A stretch of DNA of 64,000 nt from an uncultured Clostridia bacterium (GCA_910586765.1 CAJUJJ010000004.1:1-64000), one strand, 5' to 3'; counted from the first letter of the stretch, positions 8,566 to 18,727 are shown. Numbers and translations: made by a program. Notes: generated by a model not told the origin, from the sequence alone.

Positions 8566-9639
8566 TTACACATACATACCGATACTTGCAAGCCAACCAA
8601 CCAATACACGTGGTACACCTGTTAAAAATCTGGAATATAACACTGCTGGAACACCAACTTCTACTGTTTCTGGTTCTGCTTCTGCCAAACCAAGACCAAC
8701 TGGTACGAAGTCACAAGCACATTGTGTATTTATAGCAAATAATGCAGGCAATGCTAAATTTGGATTGATATTTCCTTTACCAATTTCTACACCAATCAAT
8801 GTACCAATTACCTGTGCCATAACTGCACCAGGTCCAAGCAATACAGAAAGGAATGGTATAGAACAAATGAAACCTAATATTACAAGACCAATACCTGTAC
8901 CAGCCAAAGGAATTAACAATTTTGCAAACCAATCACCAAAACCAGAACCTTGTATTAAACCAATAAGCAGTGAAACAAATCCCATAAAAGGAATAATTGA
9001 TGTAATCATTGTTTGTACTGCATCTCTTGCTGCTTGGTTAAATGTGTTGATTACTTTACCAGCAGCCATACCAATTTTTGTTACAATGCCACCTTTGTTA
9101 CCTTCTGCCATTGTTTGAGATACTTTTTTATCTGCACTATATTTAAACTGACGTTCGTCTTTGTTTTCTTGTTTTGGAGCAGATGCCGCTACTGATGGAG
9201 CTTTGCTTTCAGAAACAGTACCTAATACAGTGGAACCAGGAGCTGCTGCATTAACAGGTTCTCCATTTGCATCACTAATTTGATTTACACCAACTGCGGA
9301 AACATAAATATCTTCTGTAATATGTTTTGCCATAGGGCCGCTTTTACCAACTGGCATAACGTTTATTGTTGGTATTCTTTTTTGTGGATAAATACCACAA
9401 CGAAGTGTACCGCCACAGTCAATAATAACTAAAAATATTTCTTTTTCAGGTACAGATGTTTTAAATCCGTTTACAGCTTCACAGCCTGTTAATTCTACAA
9501 TTTTATCTACGATGTCGGGTTTTGCACCGCCACCTGTAATATATACTAATTTATCTTTTCCTTCTTCTGGTTTTACTACCAATGGGCCACCAAAACCGCC
9601 GCTGCCTTTTACAATTTTAATTGCATTATATTCTGCCAT
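8566..9639 (-). CDS. srlE: PTS glucitol/sorbitol IIB-IIC2 component
   Basis: A 357-residue membrane protein of the sorbitol PTS. The N-terminal IIB domain shows GSGGFGGPLVVKP, YITGGGAKPDIVDKI and the phosphorylated-cysteine region DCGGTLRCGIYPQKRIPT near residue 75-90. After a variable linker (residues 140-180) the C-terminal half has several hydrophobic membrane segments, including a conserved QCACDFVPVGLGLAEAEPET stretch. Together with SrlA it forms the transmembrane channel that phosphorylates sorbitol on entry. It lies between srlA and srlB, and GAAAGGGG precedes the ATG. Confidence 0.93.
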   Translation of the reverse strand: MAEYNAIKIVKGSGGFGGPLVVKPEEGKDKLVYITGGGAKPDIVDKIVELTGCEAVNGFKTSVPEKEIFLVIIDCGGTLRCGIYPQKRIPTINVMPVGKSGPMAKHITEDIYVSAVGVNQISDANGEPVNAAAPGSTVLGTVSESKAPSVAASAPKQENKDERQFKYSADKKVSQTMAEGNKGGIVTKIGMAAGKVINTFNQAARDAVQTMITSIIPFMGFVSLLIGLIQGSGFGDWFAKLLIPLAGTGIGLVILGFICSIPFLSVLLGPGAVMAQVIGTLIGVEIGKGNINPNLALPALFAINTQCACDFVPVGLGLAEAEPETVEVGVPAVLYSRFLTGVPRVLVGWLASIGMYV

Positions 9640-9684
9640 ATATATTATCCCCTTTCGAGTTTATATCAAATTTATAGTTATTTA

Positions 9685-10230
9685 TTACATTTTTAATTCA
9701 TTGCTTAATTCAATACCTTGCTGTTTCATAACAAATTTTGTTGTAAAATCTGTTGCCCAACCGCTCACGAAGTTCATAACTAAACCAACAAACATATAAC
9801 GCATTGCTAAAGGCATTGTGCTAAGTCCTAATGTAGAAATACCTTCTGCAATTCCTAAGAATATAAATACTTCACCAGGATTGATATGTGGGAATACACC
9901 ACTTGATGTATGACAGAAATAACTAGCTGAAGCGTAGTAACTTGGTTTTAATCTTTCTGGCATAAAACGTCCTAATGAAAGTGCTGTTGGGTTACCTAAC
10001 ATAAATGCACCTAAATATGGTAATATCATATAGCGTAATAAAGGATTTTTAGTAGATGCCTGTGCTAATTTGTTTATTCTTTCTTCACCAATTAAGTGAA
10101 TTAATGTGTTCATAGCAATCAAAAGCATCAATACTACTGGTACAATACCACTCATCCAACCAATAAATGTTGAAGCACCTGTATTAAATAAATTCATAAA
10201 AGCTTCCGCAAACTTAATTATATAATCCAT
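9685..10230 (-). CDS. srlA: PTS glucitol/sorbitol IIC component
   Basis: A 181-residue integral membrane protein. The family signatures NTLIHLIGEERINKLAQ, PLLRYMILPYLGAFMLGNPTALSLGRF and CHTSSGVFPHINPGE are all present, with about four hydrophobic segments. It builds the sorbitol channel with SrlE. It follows gutM and precedes srlE in the leftward operon, with AAGGAG before the ATG. Length matches the family. Confidence 0.93.
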   Translation of the reverse strand: MDYIIKFAEAFMNLFNTGASTFIGWMSGIVPVVLMLLIAMNTLIHLIGEERINKLAQASTKNPLLRYMILPYLGAFMLGNPTALSLGRFMPERLKPSYYASASYFCHTSSGVFPHINPGEVFIFLGIAEGISTLGLSTMPLAMRYMFVGLVMNFVSGWATDFTTKFVMKQQGIELSNELKM

Positions 10231-10257
10231 AAACTTTACACTCCTTTTTATTTATTC

Positions 10258-10719
10258 TCATTGTGTTTTTGTTGTCATTGCTGTTTTTTTAGGAGAAAGT
10301 TTTTGTCCTATTTTTTGGAATAAACTCAGTCTTGGAGGAATTTCACCGCCACTCATAATAATATTATAATTCATTACAGCGTCCAATATTGCTTTACGTA
10401 AAGGTTTTGGCAATTTTTCCACGTCTGTCTGTGTCAGTTCTCCAATGTTTCTCCCTTCAAAACCAGTAAAATCTTTAAACTTTGCCAGAACTGTCACACC
10501 CATCATTCTTTTTCCTGCTAATATGATACCGTTTTCGTCAATGGCAAACATGACAATAGCTCCTGCTCTTAATCCTCCATTTGTTCTGCCTATTGCAACT
10601 CTGCCCATTTTTCTCAAAGGACGAAAAGTTTTTGAAAAATCTTTCATTTGCATCAGTCCGAACAAACATTGTAATAAATATCCGCCTCCCAGCAGACATG
10701 CAACTAACCAAAAGTTCAT
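10258..10719 (-). CDS. gutM: Glucitol operon activator GutM family
   Basis: A 153-residue protein with one N-terminal membrane segment (WLVACLLGGGYLLQCLFG) followed by a basic cytoplasmic part (GRVAIGRTNGGLRAGAIVMFAID). This layout matches GutM, an accessory activator encoded in glucitol operons. I chose the ATG at 10719 because GAAAGGAG lies 8 bases upstream; the longer in-frame start at 10758 would overlap the upstream gene. It lies between the PRD regulator and srlA. Confidence 0.85.
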   Translation of the reverse strand: MNFWLVACLLGGGYLLQCLFGLMQMKDFSKTFRPLRKMGRVAIGRTNGGLRAGAIVMFAIDENGIILAGKRMMGVTVLAKFKDFTGFEGRNIGELTQTDVEKLPKPLRKAILDAVMNYNIIMSGGEIPPRLSLFQKIGQKLSPKKTAMTTKTQ

Positions 10720-10741
10720 GGCAAAGTCTCCTTTCAATATA

Positions 10742-12679
10742 TTATAGTAAATTCCCAATACCTAATTTTATAAAACATCTTACCAACTGTTTATAATTTT
10801 CTGCTTTTGTAATTTCGGCAATATATTCTTCATTTTGTGCAATAGAAATCAATTCATCATATATTCTCACTAATACAGAGTCATCAAGTTCTTTGTCTTT
10901 TGGTAAAGCAAGCAGAAATATCAGTTGTACTTCCTCCCCGTTTTCACTCGCCAGCTTTTTAGAGCATACTCCCAAAGCTAATACTAATTTTCCTTCTTTT
11001 TGTTCATTTATGGTATGAGGAAATGCTACATTGTGTCCAAATACCATAGTAGAATTTTGTTCTCTTTGTAGTATTCTTTGTTCAAACTGTGTGTCTACAA
11101 GCTCCTGCTCTGTCAAGTGCTTTATCATCATTTTTGTATTGTCTAAGTACCCCTTTTTTTCATCTAACAAGAAAAATGTGTTTTCTTCCAGAAGTGCAGC
11201 AATCAATGATACACCGCTTGTTTCTTCTCCTAGAAAATCAACTTTTTCAAGATATTTTACTTTTTGTATGTGTAATAACAGCTCTTTTTCATCAAAAATG
11301 TCTTTAATTCTAATAATTTGTTTTTTCGTTTCAATAGGTATTCTTATTGTAGAAAATACAATATCATAACTGTCTAATAATTCCGCTGATATTTGTTTTT
11401 CAGAATATAAATCCATTTCTGCATTGTGGTCAAGCAGCTTTTTTAGTTGCGATGCAATGAGTCTTGCTGTTCCCCTGCCTGTACTGCATATTAAAGCAAT
11501 GCGATATGGCTTTTGCTGTATAATGCTGTATTCCAGTATATAAACTCCGAAATATGCTGTAATATATCCAACTTCATCTTCTGGCACAGTAACATCATAG
11601 TATTGTTCGACTACTTTTGCTGCAATTTTTGCCATTTTGTAAGCAAGAGGATATTTTTTTGTAATTTCTTCTGCCAAAGGATTTTTTAACATATAACCAA
11701 ATTGAAGCCTATTGACCATAAAAGAAATATGATAATAAAAGTCCTGTTGTAAATTATCTTTTTTTAAATATAAATTTAATTCATATCCTATTCTTTCAAT
11801 AATTTCTTCAATTACTTCATCTATGTTTTGTTTTAATTCCATTTTGGAAGCAGTTTCTAAATCCGTTGGTGTTCTCATACCAGCAATAGGAATTGTCATA
11901 AATAATTTTTCTTCTATACTGAAATCTTGTTTTAAAAGTGGTCGTAACTTATTTGTTACTGTTTGTGTAATATTCCACGCATTGCTTTGCTGCAATGTAT
12001 AAAATTTTTTATCCATATGGTTTAAGCTATGACCACTTTGTATTCTGTCTGCTGACACTACAACATATTGAAAAAAGTTTTTTTCTGTGGTACTTTCCAG
12101 ACCATAATTTTGTAGCAATGTAATAATACTATCTCGTATATTTTCTTGTATTGTACACCCATCATACAGCATATCATAAATATTTTCTAATATAAAAAGC
12201 CTGATTTGAAATTCTTCTCCTTTTAAACGAATTCCTGCACTTTGCGTTCCTTCAATAGAAAGATTATAGTTTTTCAAAACTTTATTTAGCTTTTTAATTT
12301 CATTAGAAAGTGTTGTTCTGCCTAAATTCATGTCATAGGCTAATTCTTCTGTAGAATAATGGGTATCATTTGTCATAAGTGTTTTGATAATATAAGCTAC
12401 TCTTTTTTGAGGAGAGTCAAAATCTCTTTGCATTTTTTCTAAAGAAATTTTCTTTTCCTCTAATTCATAATGGTCTGTAATATAAAAACGACACTCTCCC
12501 TGCTCCATTTCAATAAAAGCGGCATCTTCCAATAACTCATTTAATAATTTAATATCATTTCGTATTGTTCGTGTACTGACATTAAGTTTTTGTGCTAATT
12601 CTGCAAGAGCAATCATATTATTTTGCTGCAATAGCTTTATAATTAAAAATTTTCTATCTTCTGCAAAATAGTTGTTCAT
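10742..12679 (-). CDS. PRD-containing transcriptional activator with PTS IIB and IIA domains (MtlR/GutR-like)
   Basis: A 645-residue regulator. In order it has a DeoR-type HTH (residues 10-50), a second Mga-like HTH (about 90-150), two PTS regulation domains (about 180-390, with conserved His residues), a IIB-Gat-like domain (ICSTGRGTARLIASQLKKL near 395), and a IIA domain of the fructose/mannitol type with the expected histidine in FGHNVAFPHTI (near 545). Such proteins sense PTS phosphorylation and activate one sugar operon. Its place inside the sorbitol operon argues for sorbitol control. GGGGAGG precedes the ATG. Confidence 0.9.
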   Translation of the reverse strand: MNNYFAEDRKFLIIKLLQQNNMIALAELAQKLNVSTRTIRNDIKLLNELLEDAAFIEMEQGECRFYITDHYELEEKKISLEKMQRDFDSPQKRVAYIIKTLMTNDTHYSTEELAYDMNLGRTTLSNEIKKLNKVLKNYNLSIEGTQSAGIRLKGEEFQIRLFILENIYDMLYDGCTIQENIRDSIITLLQNYGLESTTEKNFFQYVVVSADRIQSGHSLNHMDKKFYTLQQSNAWNITQTVTNKLRPLLKQDFSIEEKLFMTIPIAGMRTPTDLETASKMELKQNIDEVIEEIIERIGYELNLYLKKDNLQQDFYYHISFMVNRLQFGYMLKNPLAEEITKKYPLAYKMAKIAAKVVEQYYDVTVPEDEVGYITAYFGVYILEYSIIQQKPYRIALICSTGRGTARLIASQLKKLLDHNAEMDLYSEKQISAELLDSYDIVFSTIRIPIETKKQIIRIKDIFDEKELLLHIQKVKYLEKVDFLGEETSGVSLIAALLEENTFFLLDEKKGYLDNTKMMIKHLTEQELVDTQFEQRILQREQNSTMVFGHNVAFPHTINEQKEGKLVLALGVCSKKLASENGEEVQLIFLLALPKDKELDDSVLVRIYDELISIAQNEEYIAEITKAENYKQLVRCFIKLGIGNLL

Positions 12680-12758
12680 ACTGTTTTAGCCTCCCCTGAA
12701 AAATCTTTCCCATACTTTTCATGCTGTCATACACGCTCATACGACTAAAAGCAGTAAA

Positions 12759-13580
12759 TTAACCTCTTGTTTTTCCTCCAGCTACATTAAATGTAACACC
12801 GTGTACATAACTTGCTCTTTCGCTTGCCATGTAACAAACTAAATCTGCAACTTCTGTTAATTTTCCACTTCTGCCCAAAGGTGTTGTAGATGTTTTGCTG
12901 TATCCAGCACGCAATTCATCTACTGTAATTCCTCTTGTATAAGCTAATGCTGTTTCATATTGTATGGTACGTAATCCTGTTGCTTCTAGTATACCAGGTG
13001 CTACTCCCACTACTCTAACACCTAATTTACCAAGTTCTTTTGCCCAAGAACGTGTTAATGAATTGACAGCATTTTTTGTTGCTGCATATACGCTTTGTCC
13101 TTCAGAGCCTTCCAAACCGCTTTCGCTTGACATATTGACAATAACGCCTTTTCCGTTTTTCACCATTTCTCTTGCTGCTGCTTGAGCACAAAAGAATACA
13201 CCTTTAAAGTTAACGTTTACTACTTTGTCCCAAACGGCTTCGTCTAATTCAAACTGTCCTTTTGGGTCTTTTGGGTCTACCAACAGTCTTGGAATATTGA
13301 TACCTGCATTGTTTACAAGAACGTCTACACCGCCAAATGTTTCTACTGTTTTGTCTACCATTGACTGAACGCTTTCCATACTTGTTACATTTGTTACAAC
13401 ATAGAGCAATTTGCCACTGTTTTCATTTGTTTCAAATGTAGGTGCTTCTGGGTTCATATCGCATACAACTACATTTGCACCTTCATTTAAAAACTCCTGT
13501 GATACTGCTTTTCCAATACCAGATGCTCCTCCTGTTACAATAACAGTCTTTCCATTTAATCCAAGCCAATCTTTACTCAT
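12759..13580 (-). CDS. Sorbitol-6-phosphate 2-dehydrogenase (SDR family)
   Basis: A 273-residue short-chain dehydrogenase. TGGASGIGKAV binds NAD, NNAG starts the active-site strand, and SSESGLEGSEGQSVYAATK holds the catalytic Ser, Tyr and Lys. It is the first gene of the sorbitol operon, so it most likely oxidises sorbitol-6-phosphate, delivered by the PTS, to fructose-6-phosphate. The sequence resembles lactobacillary GutF/SorF proteins. AAGGGGG precedes the ATG. The family is certain and the substrate follows from context. Confidence 0.85.
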   Translation of the reverse strand: MSKDWLGLNGKTVIVTGGASGIGKAVSQEFLNEGANVVVCDMNPEAPTFETNENSGKLLYVVTNVTSMESVQSMVDKTVETFGGVDVLVNNAGINIPRLLVDPKDPKGQFELDEAVWDKVVNVNFKGVFFCAQAAAREMVKNGKGVIVNMSSESGLEGSEGQSVYAATKNAVNSLTRSWAKELGKLGVRVVGVAPGILEATGLRTIQYETALAYTRGITVDELRAGYSKTSTTPLGRSGKLTEVADLVCYMASERASYVHGVTFNVAGGKTRG

Positions 13581-13632
13581 AATATGTTTCCCCCTTTAAA
13601 AAATTTGATATTATCGTTCTCTTTGTGGCTTT

Positions 13633-13696
13633 ATTATAAATAAAAATGGTACTTCAATTAATACATTCTTTTTCACACCTTTGGAAAAAGAATGTA
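13633..13696 (-). promoter_or_regulatory. Promoter and candidate operator of the sorbitol operon
   Basis: A perfect 13-bp inverted repeat (13662-13674 and 13684-13696, core CATTCTTTTTC) lies about 80 bases before the first srl gene. Just downstream on the minus strand are a poor -35 (TTGAAG, 13657-13652) and a consensus -10 (TATAAT, 13638-13633) with only 13 bases between them. A weak promoter next to a palindrome is the usual layout for PRD activators. Confidence 0.5.
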
Positions 13697-14208
13697 AAAA
13701 CTATATTTTATAGGGAAACTTGTACTTTATATCGTATTAAAATTATTTATATTTTGTCAATTAATAGTTTATTCCCTAAAAATATAATAGTTATTTATTG
13801 TTTTATTGCTATTTTTAAGCAGTATTGTTGTTCGAATTTTGTGACATTATTTCTCCTTTTTCATTATTTTTTTGTATTACAACTATTTTATGAAACAATA
13901 TACTGCTTTAAAAAACATAACAATTTGAAAAATCTATAACTCAAATATTACCTTTCTGTCACTGATTTAAACATTTTTTAATAGGGTTCTATCATTTTTG
14001 TAATTATAAGAATAAATATTCTTTATAATGATTTGTGAAGGCTGTAAAAATGCTGTAATTTTATCTATTGACTTTTATAAATGATGTGATACTATAAAAA
14101 AATATAAATACATATGTTGTTTTTTGTGCATTTTGTACAATATAAAAAATAGTTTTACAAAAAAATGTTCTTTTTATAAAAACAAAATGAAAAAGGAGAA
14201 ATATTTAT
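13697..14208. other. AT-rich intergenic region with the SLH-gene promoter
   Basis: This gap between the sorbitol operon and the SLH gene contains no credible gene. Its main recognisable signal is a plus-strand promoter: TTGACT at 14068-14073 and TACTAT at 14090-14095 with a 16-base spacer. That leaves a leader of about 105 bases before the SLH start codon. The leader is T-rich, and I see no riboswitch in it. Confidence 0.6.
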
Positions 14209-17200
14209 ATGAAAAATAACAAAATATTAGTTGTAATACTTTGTATTTTAATAGTATTCTGTCATGCTACGTCAATATTTGCTTTTATATCTGCACCAAA
14301 TGACATAGCAGGACATTGGGCAGAAAGTACAATGTTGCAATGGCAATCAGAAGGCAAAATCAAAGGATATGAGGATAATACAATTCGTCCTGAGGCTCCC
14401 ATCACAAGAGCAGAATTTATTCATTTGCTTTGTAGTATCATTACTATAGAGCAACAAGAAAATGCTTCTGTAAGTTTTAGTGATGTAAATAGAAATGATT
14501 GGTTTTATAATGATGTTTCAAAAGCTGTTTATAGTCATATTATTGCTGGTTTTGAAGACAATACATTTCGCCCTAATGAAGTAATTACAAGAGCACAGTC
14601 TGCATTGATTATTAGCAATGCCTTACAACTTTCTCCAAACATAACAAATAATATCTTTTTAATAGATGATGATGACATTCCAGTGTGGTCAAAAAGTGCA
14701 GTATATACAGTATTAAATGCGGGTTATATTTCTGGATATGAAGATGGAAGTTTTGGAGCAAATAGAGATATGACAAGAGCAGAAGCAATTTCTATGCTAG
14801 ATAGAGTAGATAAAAATAATAAATTAAATAAAAATGAAATATCTCAATATGAAAAAATAGATACTACTGCAAAAATAGATATATTAGAAAAAAGCAACAC
14901 TGATGATAAAGAGGAAACAATTACAAAAACAGTATGGGAAAGTGGTGACAACAGTTTTGTTGCGTCTCAAAATAAAGAAAATGAAAATAAAAATACAGAA
15001 AAAATTTTAGTCATTACAAAAGAAAATATTGCTGATTTTTATGGAAAGACATTACAATATGCTACTGTAAAAATAAAATTAGAAGAAAATTCTATGGAAT
15101 TATTGGATATAAAATTTACAGGAAATGTAGAAATTATTTCTGATATGCAAACAGATAGTCCCCCTACAGTATATTTAAAAGGCAATACAAGAATAAAAAA
15201 TTTGACTGTTTTGACTCCTGTTATTATAAAATCAGATAATAATGTAATAAAAACACTTATTACAAAATCAGAAACAACAATATCTGGAAATACCAAAATA
15301 AAAAACTTAAAATGCTATGATAAAACAATTATTACAGATACTACTGCAATTATAGATACAGCACAAATTTTTTCTAATATTACCACAGAGAATAACACAG
15401 AAATCAATTATGTCCAAATGATACCAAATACAAATGCTAGTATTACTGCAAAAGGGAATATTCATAAAATAAGTGCAAAAGGAAAGGGAAATATTTGTTA
15501 TATTCATTTAGAAGAAAATACAAGTACATATATAGATATTTCAGATTTTGCTGTAGTAGAAAATATTACTCTTTCAGGAAATGCACAAAGTAATATCAGT
15601 ATAAAAAATAATGGAGAATTAAAACAATTCATTTCTTTTTCTCATTGTTTTGGCACTACAATTACAAATTATGGCACTATAAATAGTATTGTGGTTTGTA
15701 ATACAGAAACTGTTACAGTAGAAAATGCTGTAGTAGAAGCTACAACATTACAAAACATCAAATTAATTTCACGTCCAAAACAACTGCATTATAAAGAAGG
15801 TGACACATTATCTCTTGTAGGTATTTCATTACTTTTAGAATATCAAAATAATATTACTCAAATCGTAAATAATGTAAATGACTTTGCATTTTATCATATA
15901 CAATCATCACCTGCTCACAACACAATATTAACAGCAAAGCATCACAATATGCCTATAAAAATATACAGCAATGACAAATATGTATATGTAGATTTTATTA
16001 CAATAGAAGATATTGACATAGCTATAATAGATACAAAACTCTTCCAAAAACTAATTCAACAATGTAAAACAACATTAGATAATACATTCATTCAATATGC
16101 AGAAGAAGAAATTCCAGTAGGACAGTATTATGTTTCTGAAAGCGATTTTACTTTATTAAAAGATATTTTATTTACTTCAGAAAAATTATTACAAAAAGAA
16201 AATTTAACACAACAACAAATACAAAAACAATATGATATATTGCAAAATGCGTTACAGTATTTTGAACAAAAAAGAATACTTTCTGAAAAAGTAATTACGC
16301 CTCCAATATTGTCTGTCAATAATGAATTACCACAGTATGGAGAAGAAAATGTTGTATTTACAATAGAGAATATTGAACAAGATACAACATATTATTATAC
16401 ATTAGATGGTAGTGAGCCAACACCAGAAAGTATACCTTATACAGAACCTGTTATATTATTGCCGCCAAAATCGACATCACAAAGTTGTGTTTCTATTAAA
16501 GCCATTGCAGTACAAAATGACATTTGCTCTGCTATATCAGAAAAAATTGTAACATATTCTGCTGCATTGCCTATTGAAAATATTGTACTTTGTCATTTAA
16601 AAACTCCTATGATGGGAGAAGAAACGATTACTACAGTACAGTCAAGCGATGAAACACAATATGTAGTACATTCTTTTTGCTGGAAAAATGCAGCAGATGA
16701 AAATGAAATTGTAAATTCATTTCAACCAGAAACAAGCTATGTTGCAGAAATTGTTTTAAAAGCAAATAAACCTTATGCTTTTCAAAATGATATACTACCC
16801 GAATTAAAAGATATTGCAAAGGAAGAGATAAGTATTTTATTAGACAAAAATCGTTCTGATGCAAATACTTTGTATGTATTGGTTACATTTCCAGCTACTC
16901 CACCTATTCCTACAGAAGAAATAGCAGAAAAAGAACTAAACAATTTATTGCAATATCCTATTGATGTTTCTGTAATAGATACTGACATTCCTAGTGATGA
17001 TAAAGAGATAAAAGAATTTTGTTGTGAAGCAATATCAAAATCAGCTCAAGAAATAATAGCAAAATATTGGACAGTAGAATTTAATATATTAGGTTATTTT
17101 CGTGGAAGTTCTTCTATTGGCGTAACAGGTAAATTTACTATAGTTAGTACAATAGACCCTTCTATATATTTTACTGCTCCAAATTATGTGGATATAAATA

Positions 17201-17235
17201 TTACAATTAAATCAAATAGTGATTTAGATAGTTAA
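14209..17235 (+). CDS. Large cell-wall-anchored SLH-domain surface protein
   Basis: A 1008-residue exported protein. The signal peptide ends near residue 25 (SIFA). Three S-layer-homology domains follow (about 31-75, 90-140, 150-205), recognisable by IAGHWAES..., GYEDNTIRP..ITRAEF, FEDNTFRPNEVITRAQ and GYEDGSF..MTRAEA. A repetitive beta-helix-like stretch covers about 270-520. An Ig-like segment (KEGDTLSLVGISLLLEY) is near 530. A chitobiase-C-terminal-like fold is near 710-780 (YYYTLDGSEPTPESIPYTEPV). SLH domains bind pyruvylated secondary wall polymer, so the protein coats the cell. It has its own promoter and a strong terminator. Its ligand is unknown. Confidence 0.85.
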   Translation: MKNNKILVVILCILIVFCHATSIFAFISAPNDIAGHWAESTMLQWQSEGKIKGYEDNTIRPEAPITRAEFIHLLCSIITIEQQENASVSFSDVNRNDWFYNDVSKAVYSHIIAGFEDNTFRPNEVITRAQSALIISNALQLSPNITNNIFLIDDDDIPVWSKSAVYTVLNAGYISGYEDGSFGANRDMTRAEAISMLDRVDKNNKLNKNEISQYEKIDTTAKIDILEKSNTDDKEETITKTVWESGDNSFVASQNKENENKNTEKILVITKENIADFYGKTLQYATVKIKLEENSMELLDIKFTGNVEIISDMQTDSPPTVYLKGNTRIKNLTVLTPVIIKSDNNVIKTLITKSETTISGNTKIKNLKCYDKTIITDTTAIIDTAQIFSNITTENNTEINYVQMIPNTNASITAKGNIHKISAKGKGNICYIHLEENTSTYIDISDFAVVENITLSGNAQSNISIKNNGELKQFISFSHCFGTTITNYGTINSIVVCNTETVTVENAVVEATTLQNIKLISRPKQLHYKEGDTLSLVGISLLLEYQNNITQIVNNVNDFAFYHIQSSPAHNTILTAKHHNMPIKIYSNDKYVYVDFITIEDIDIAIIDTKLFQKLIQQCKTTLDNTFIQYAEEEIPVGQYYVSESDFTLLKDILFTSEKLLQKENLTQQQIQKQYDILQNALQYFEQKRILSEKVITPPILSVNNELPQYGEENVVFTIENIEQDTTYYYTLDGSEPTPESIPYTEPVILLPPKSTSQSCVSIKAIAVQNDICSAISEKIVTYSAALPIENIVLCHLKTPMMGEETITTVQSSDETQYVVHSFCWKNAADENEIVNSFQPETSYVAEIVLKANKPYAFQNDILPELKDIAKEEISILLDKNRSDANTLYVLVTFPATPPIPTEEIAEKELNNLLQYPIDVSVIDTDIPSDDKEIKEFCCEAISKSAQEIIAKYWTVEFNILGYFRGSSSIGVTGKFTIVSTIDPSIYFTAPNYVDINITIKSNSDLDS

Positions 17236-17238
17236 AAA

Positions 17239-17272
17239 AATGCCTGCAATGATTTACATTGCAGGCATTTTT
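17239..17272 (+). terminator. Terminator of the SLH gene
   Basis: A perfect 13-bp stem (AATGCCTGCAATG with CATTGCAGGCATT) begins just after the stop codon and ends in T residues. Confidence 0.9.
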
Positions 17273-17314
17273 AAATAGTATACGTTGTATTGTTAGGGAG
17301 TTTTATATCATATA

Positions 17315-18100
17315 TTATTTTGAAATCACTTCTTTTGCCATTTGCATTAAACCTTCTTTGTCAATATCTGCACCCAATGCTGTCATTTCATAAACAATAC
17401 CGTCTTCTTCCCAGAAAAGAGATTGTATATTCATTTCTTCAATTTCGCTGCTGCCATAAGAAATTTCCAAAGCACCTGCTTTTTGTGCTTCTAAGTCTTC
17501 ATCAGATGGTGTTACATCTGGTGGGAAAAATTTGTATGCTTGCATATCATAATGACCTTCAATGCCATCTAAATCTACTATTTCATCAAAACTGGAGTAA
17601 TCGCCACCAATTTCATCAGATACTTCTCTATTTGTTATAGCAATGTTTTCTTCTCCTCTTTTGTAGCCAAATGTCACCATTTTATGCTCTGCTGTTACTT
17701 TGTTAAACTCGCTGTCTGTACCAGATATTGCACCAACAGAAGCACTATCAAATACAAAACCGTTTGAAAATTCTTCTATAAATTTTGGTGTAAAATCTAC
17801 TTTTTTCTGTACTTCTTCTGCTGTTGGAATACTATCCCATTCTCTATAACTGTGACTTGTATAGCCAGTCATTTTCATAGCAGCATAACAAGTAAATGAC
17901 ATTACACACAATGCACCTACTACTACAGCAGCTTTTAATTTTTTAGAAGCAAATAAATTCTTTTTCATAACGTTTTCCTCCTGTAATTTGATTTGATTTT
18001 TGATGTTAAAAAATAATTGTTGGGACGGTTCCATGTTTTTTACTGTTTGCTTTAGTTCTTGTTTTATAAAATTATCTATTTTTTTATCCATTTTTCTCAC
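17315..18100 (-). CDS. Probable anti-sigma membrane protein (DUF4367-like)
   Basis: A 261-residue protein with a cytoplasmic N-terminal part (about 50 residues), one membrane segment near 55-75 (LKAAVVVGALCVMSFTCYAA), and an outside domain that ends in GLMQMAKEVISK, as in DUF4367 proteins. It overlaps the end of the ECF sigma gene, the usual arrangement for a sigma factor and its membrane-bound inhibitor. Translation may start at the GTG 18100 or the ATG 18091; both lie behind AAGGGAAGGG. The partner role is inferred from context. Confidence 0.7.
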   Translation of the reverse strand: MRKMDKKIDNFIKQELKQTVKNMEPSQQLFFNIKNQIKLQEENVMKKNLFASKKLKAAVVVGALCVMSFTCYAAMKMTGYTSHSYREWDSIPTAEEVQKKVDFTPKFIEEFSNGFVFDSASVGAISGTDSEFNKVTAEHKMVTFGYKRGEENIAITNREVSDEIGGDYSSFDEIVDLDGIEGHYDMQAYKFFPPDVTPSDEDLEAQKAGALEISYGSSEIEEMNIQSLFWEEDGIVYEMTALGADIDKEGLMQMAKEVISK

Positions 18101-18653
18101 AAACCCTTCCCTTAAAAAATGCGTCTGCTTTCAATTTTTGATATAGCTTTTTTCTGGCAAAAAATAATCTGGATTTTACAGTACCTTCTAAACTGCCTGT
18201 AGCTTTTGCAATTTCTGAAACAGACATTTCATTGTAATAATATAATATTACTGTAATTCTCTGCTTCAAATCTAATTGATTGATAGCTTCCAGTAGTTTT
18301 CTTCTTTCTTCTTTTTGCAAAAATGTTTTTTCGGAATCTTCTTCCACACTTTCGTCTATTGTTTCAAATAAATTTTCAACAGGTACTGCAATTTTTTCTT
18401 TTTTAGCAAATTTCCAGGCTGTCCTTGTCAATATTTTGTAAAACCACGCTTTAAAAGTTGCAGGGTCTTTTAACTCTTTTATGTGGAGACAGCACTGGAC
18501 AAATGTTTCTTGTAAAATATCCTCTCCTGTGTAACGATTGCCCGTAATTAGATAAGCTGTTCGCAATGCTGCGTTTTTATATTTTTCGTATATTATGAAA
18601 AAAGCAGTATCATCGCCTTGCTGCATTTTTTTAATCCATTCTAATTCTTCCAC
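18084..18653 (-). CDS. ECF-type RNA polymerase sigma factor
   Basis: A 189-residue sigma-70-family factor. Region 2 contains LITGNRYTGEDILQETFVQCC and PATFKAWFYKILTRTAWKF. Region 4 contains LDLKQRITVILYYYNEMSVSEIAKATG and GTVKSRLFFARKKL. The start is the GTG at 18653, six bases after AAAGGAGG; the upstream ATG at 18689 would place that site inside the gene. It overlaps the membrane protein gene behind it. Two copies of a promoter-like element lie upstream, which suggests autoregulation. Confidence 0.9.
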   Translation of the reverse strand: MEELEWIKKMQQGDDTAFFIIYEKYKNAALRTAYLITGNRYTGEDILQETFVQCCLHIKELKDPATFKAWFYKILTRTAWKFAKKEKIAVPVENLFETIDESVEEDSEKTFLQKEERRKLLEAINQLDLKQRITVILYYYNEMSVSEIAKATGSLEGTVKSRLFFARKKLYQKLKADAFFKGRVCEKNG

Positions 18654-18681
18654 GTGCTGCCTCCTTTGTTTCTTTATTACT

Positions 18682-18727
18682 TGGTGCACCTATATTTATA
18701 AGAGTACCATATTGCGGTATTGGTTCA
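18682..18727 (-). promoter_or_regulatory. ECF promoter-like repeat, copy 1
   Basis: On the minus strand this reads TTGAACCAATA, 13 bases, CTCTTATA, and then the 8-bp palindrome GGTGCACC. The sigma start codon follows after about 30 bases. The same blocks with the same 13-base spacing recur at 18799-18842. Confidence 0.6.

Noticed and set aside
13646..13939. Open frame of 97 codons between the sorbitol operon and the SLH gene
   Set aside because: It has no ribosome binding site, is full of Phe/Ile/Tyr/Cys as expected from random AT-rich DNA, and overlaps the operator region.
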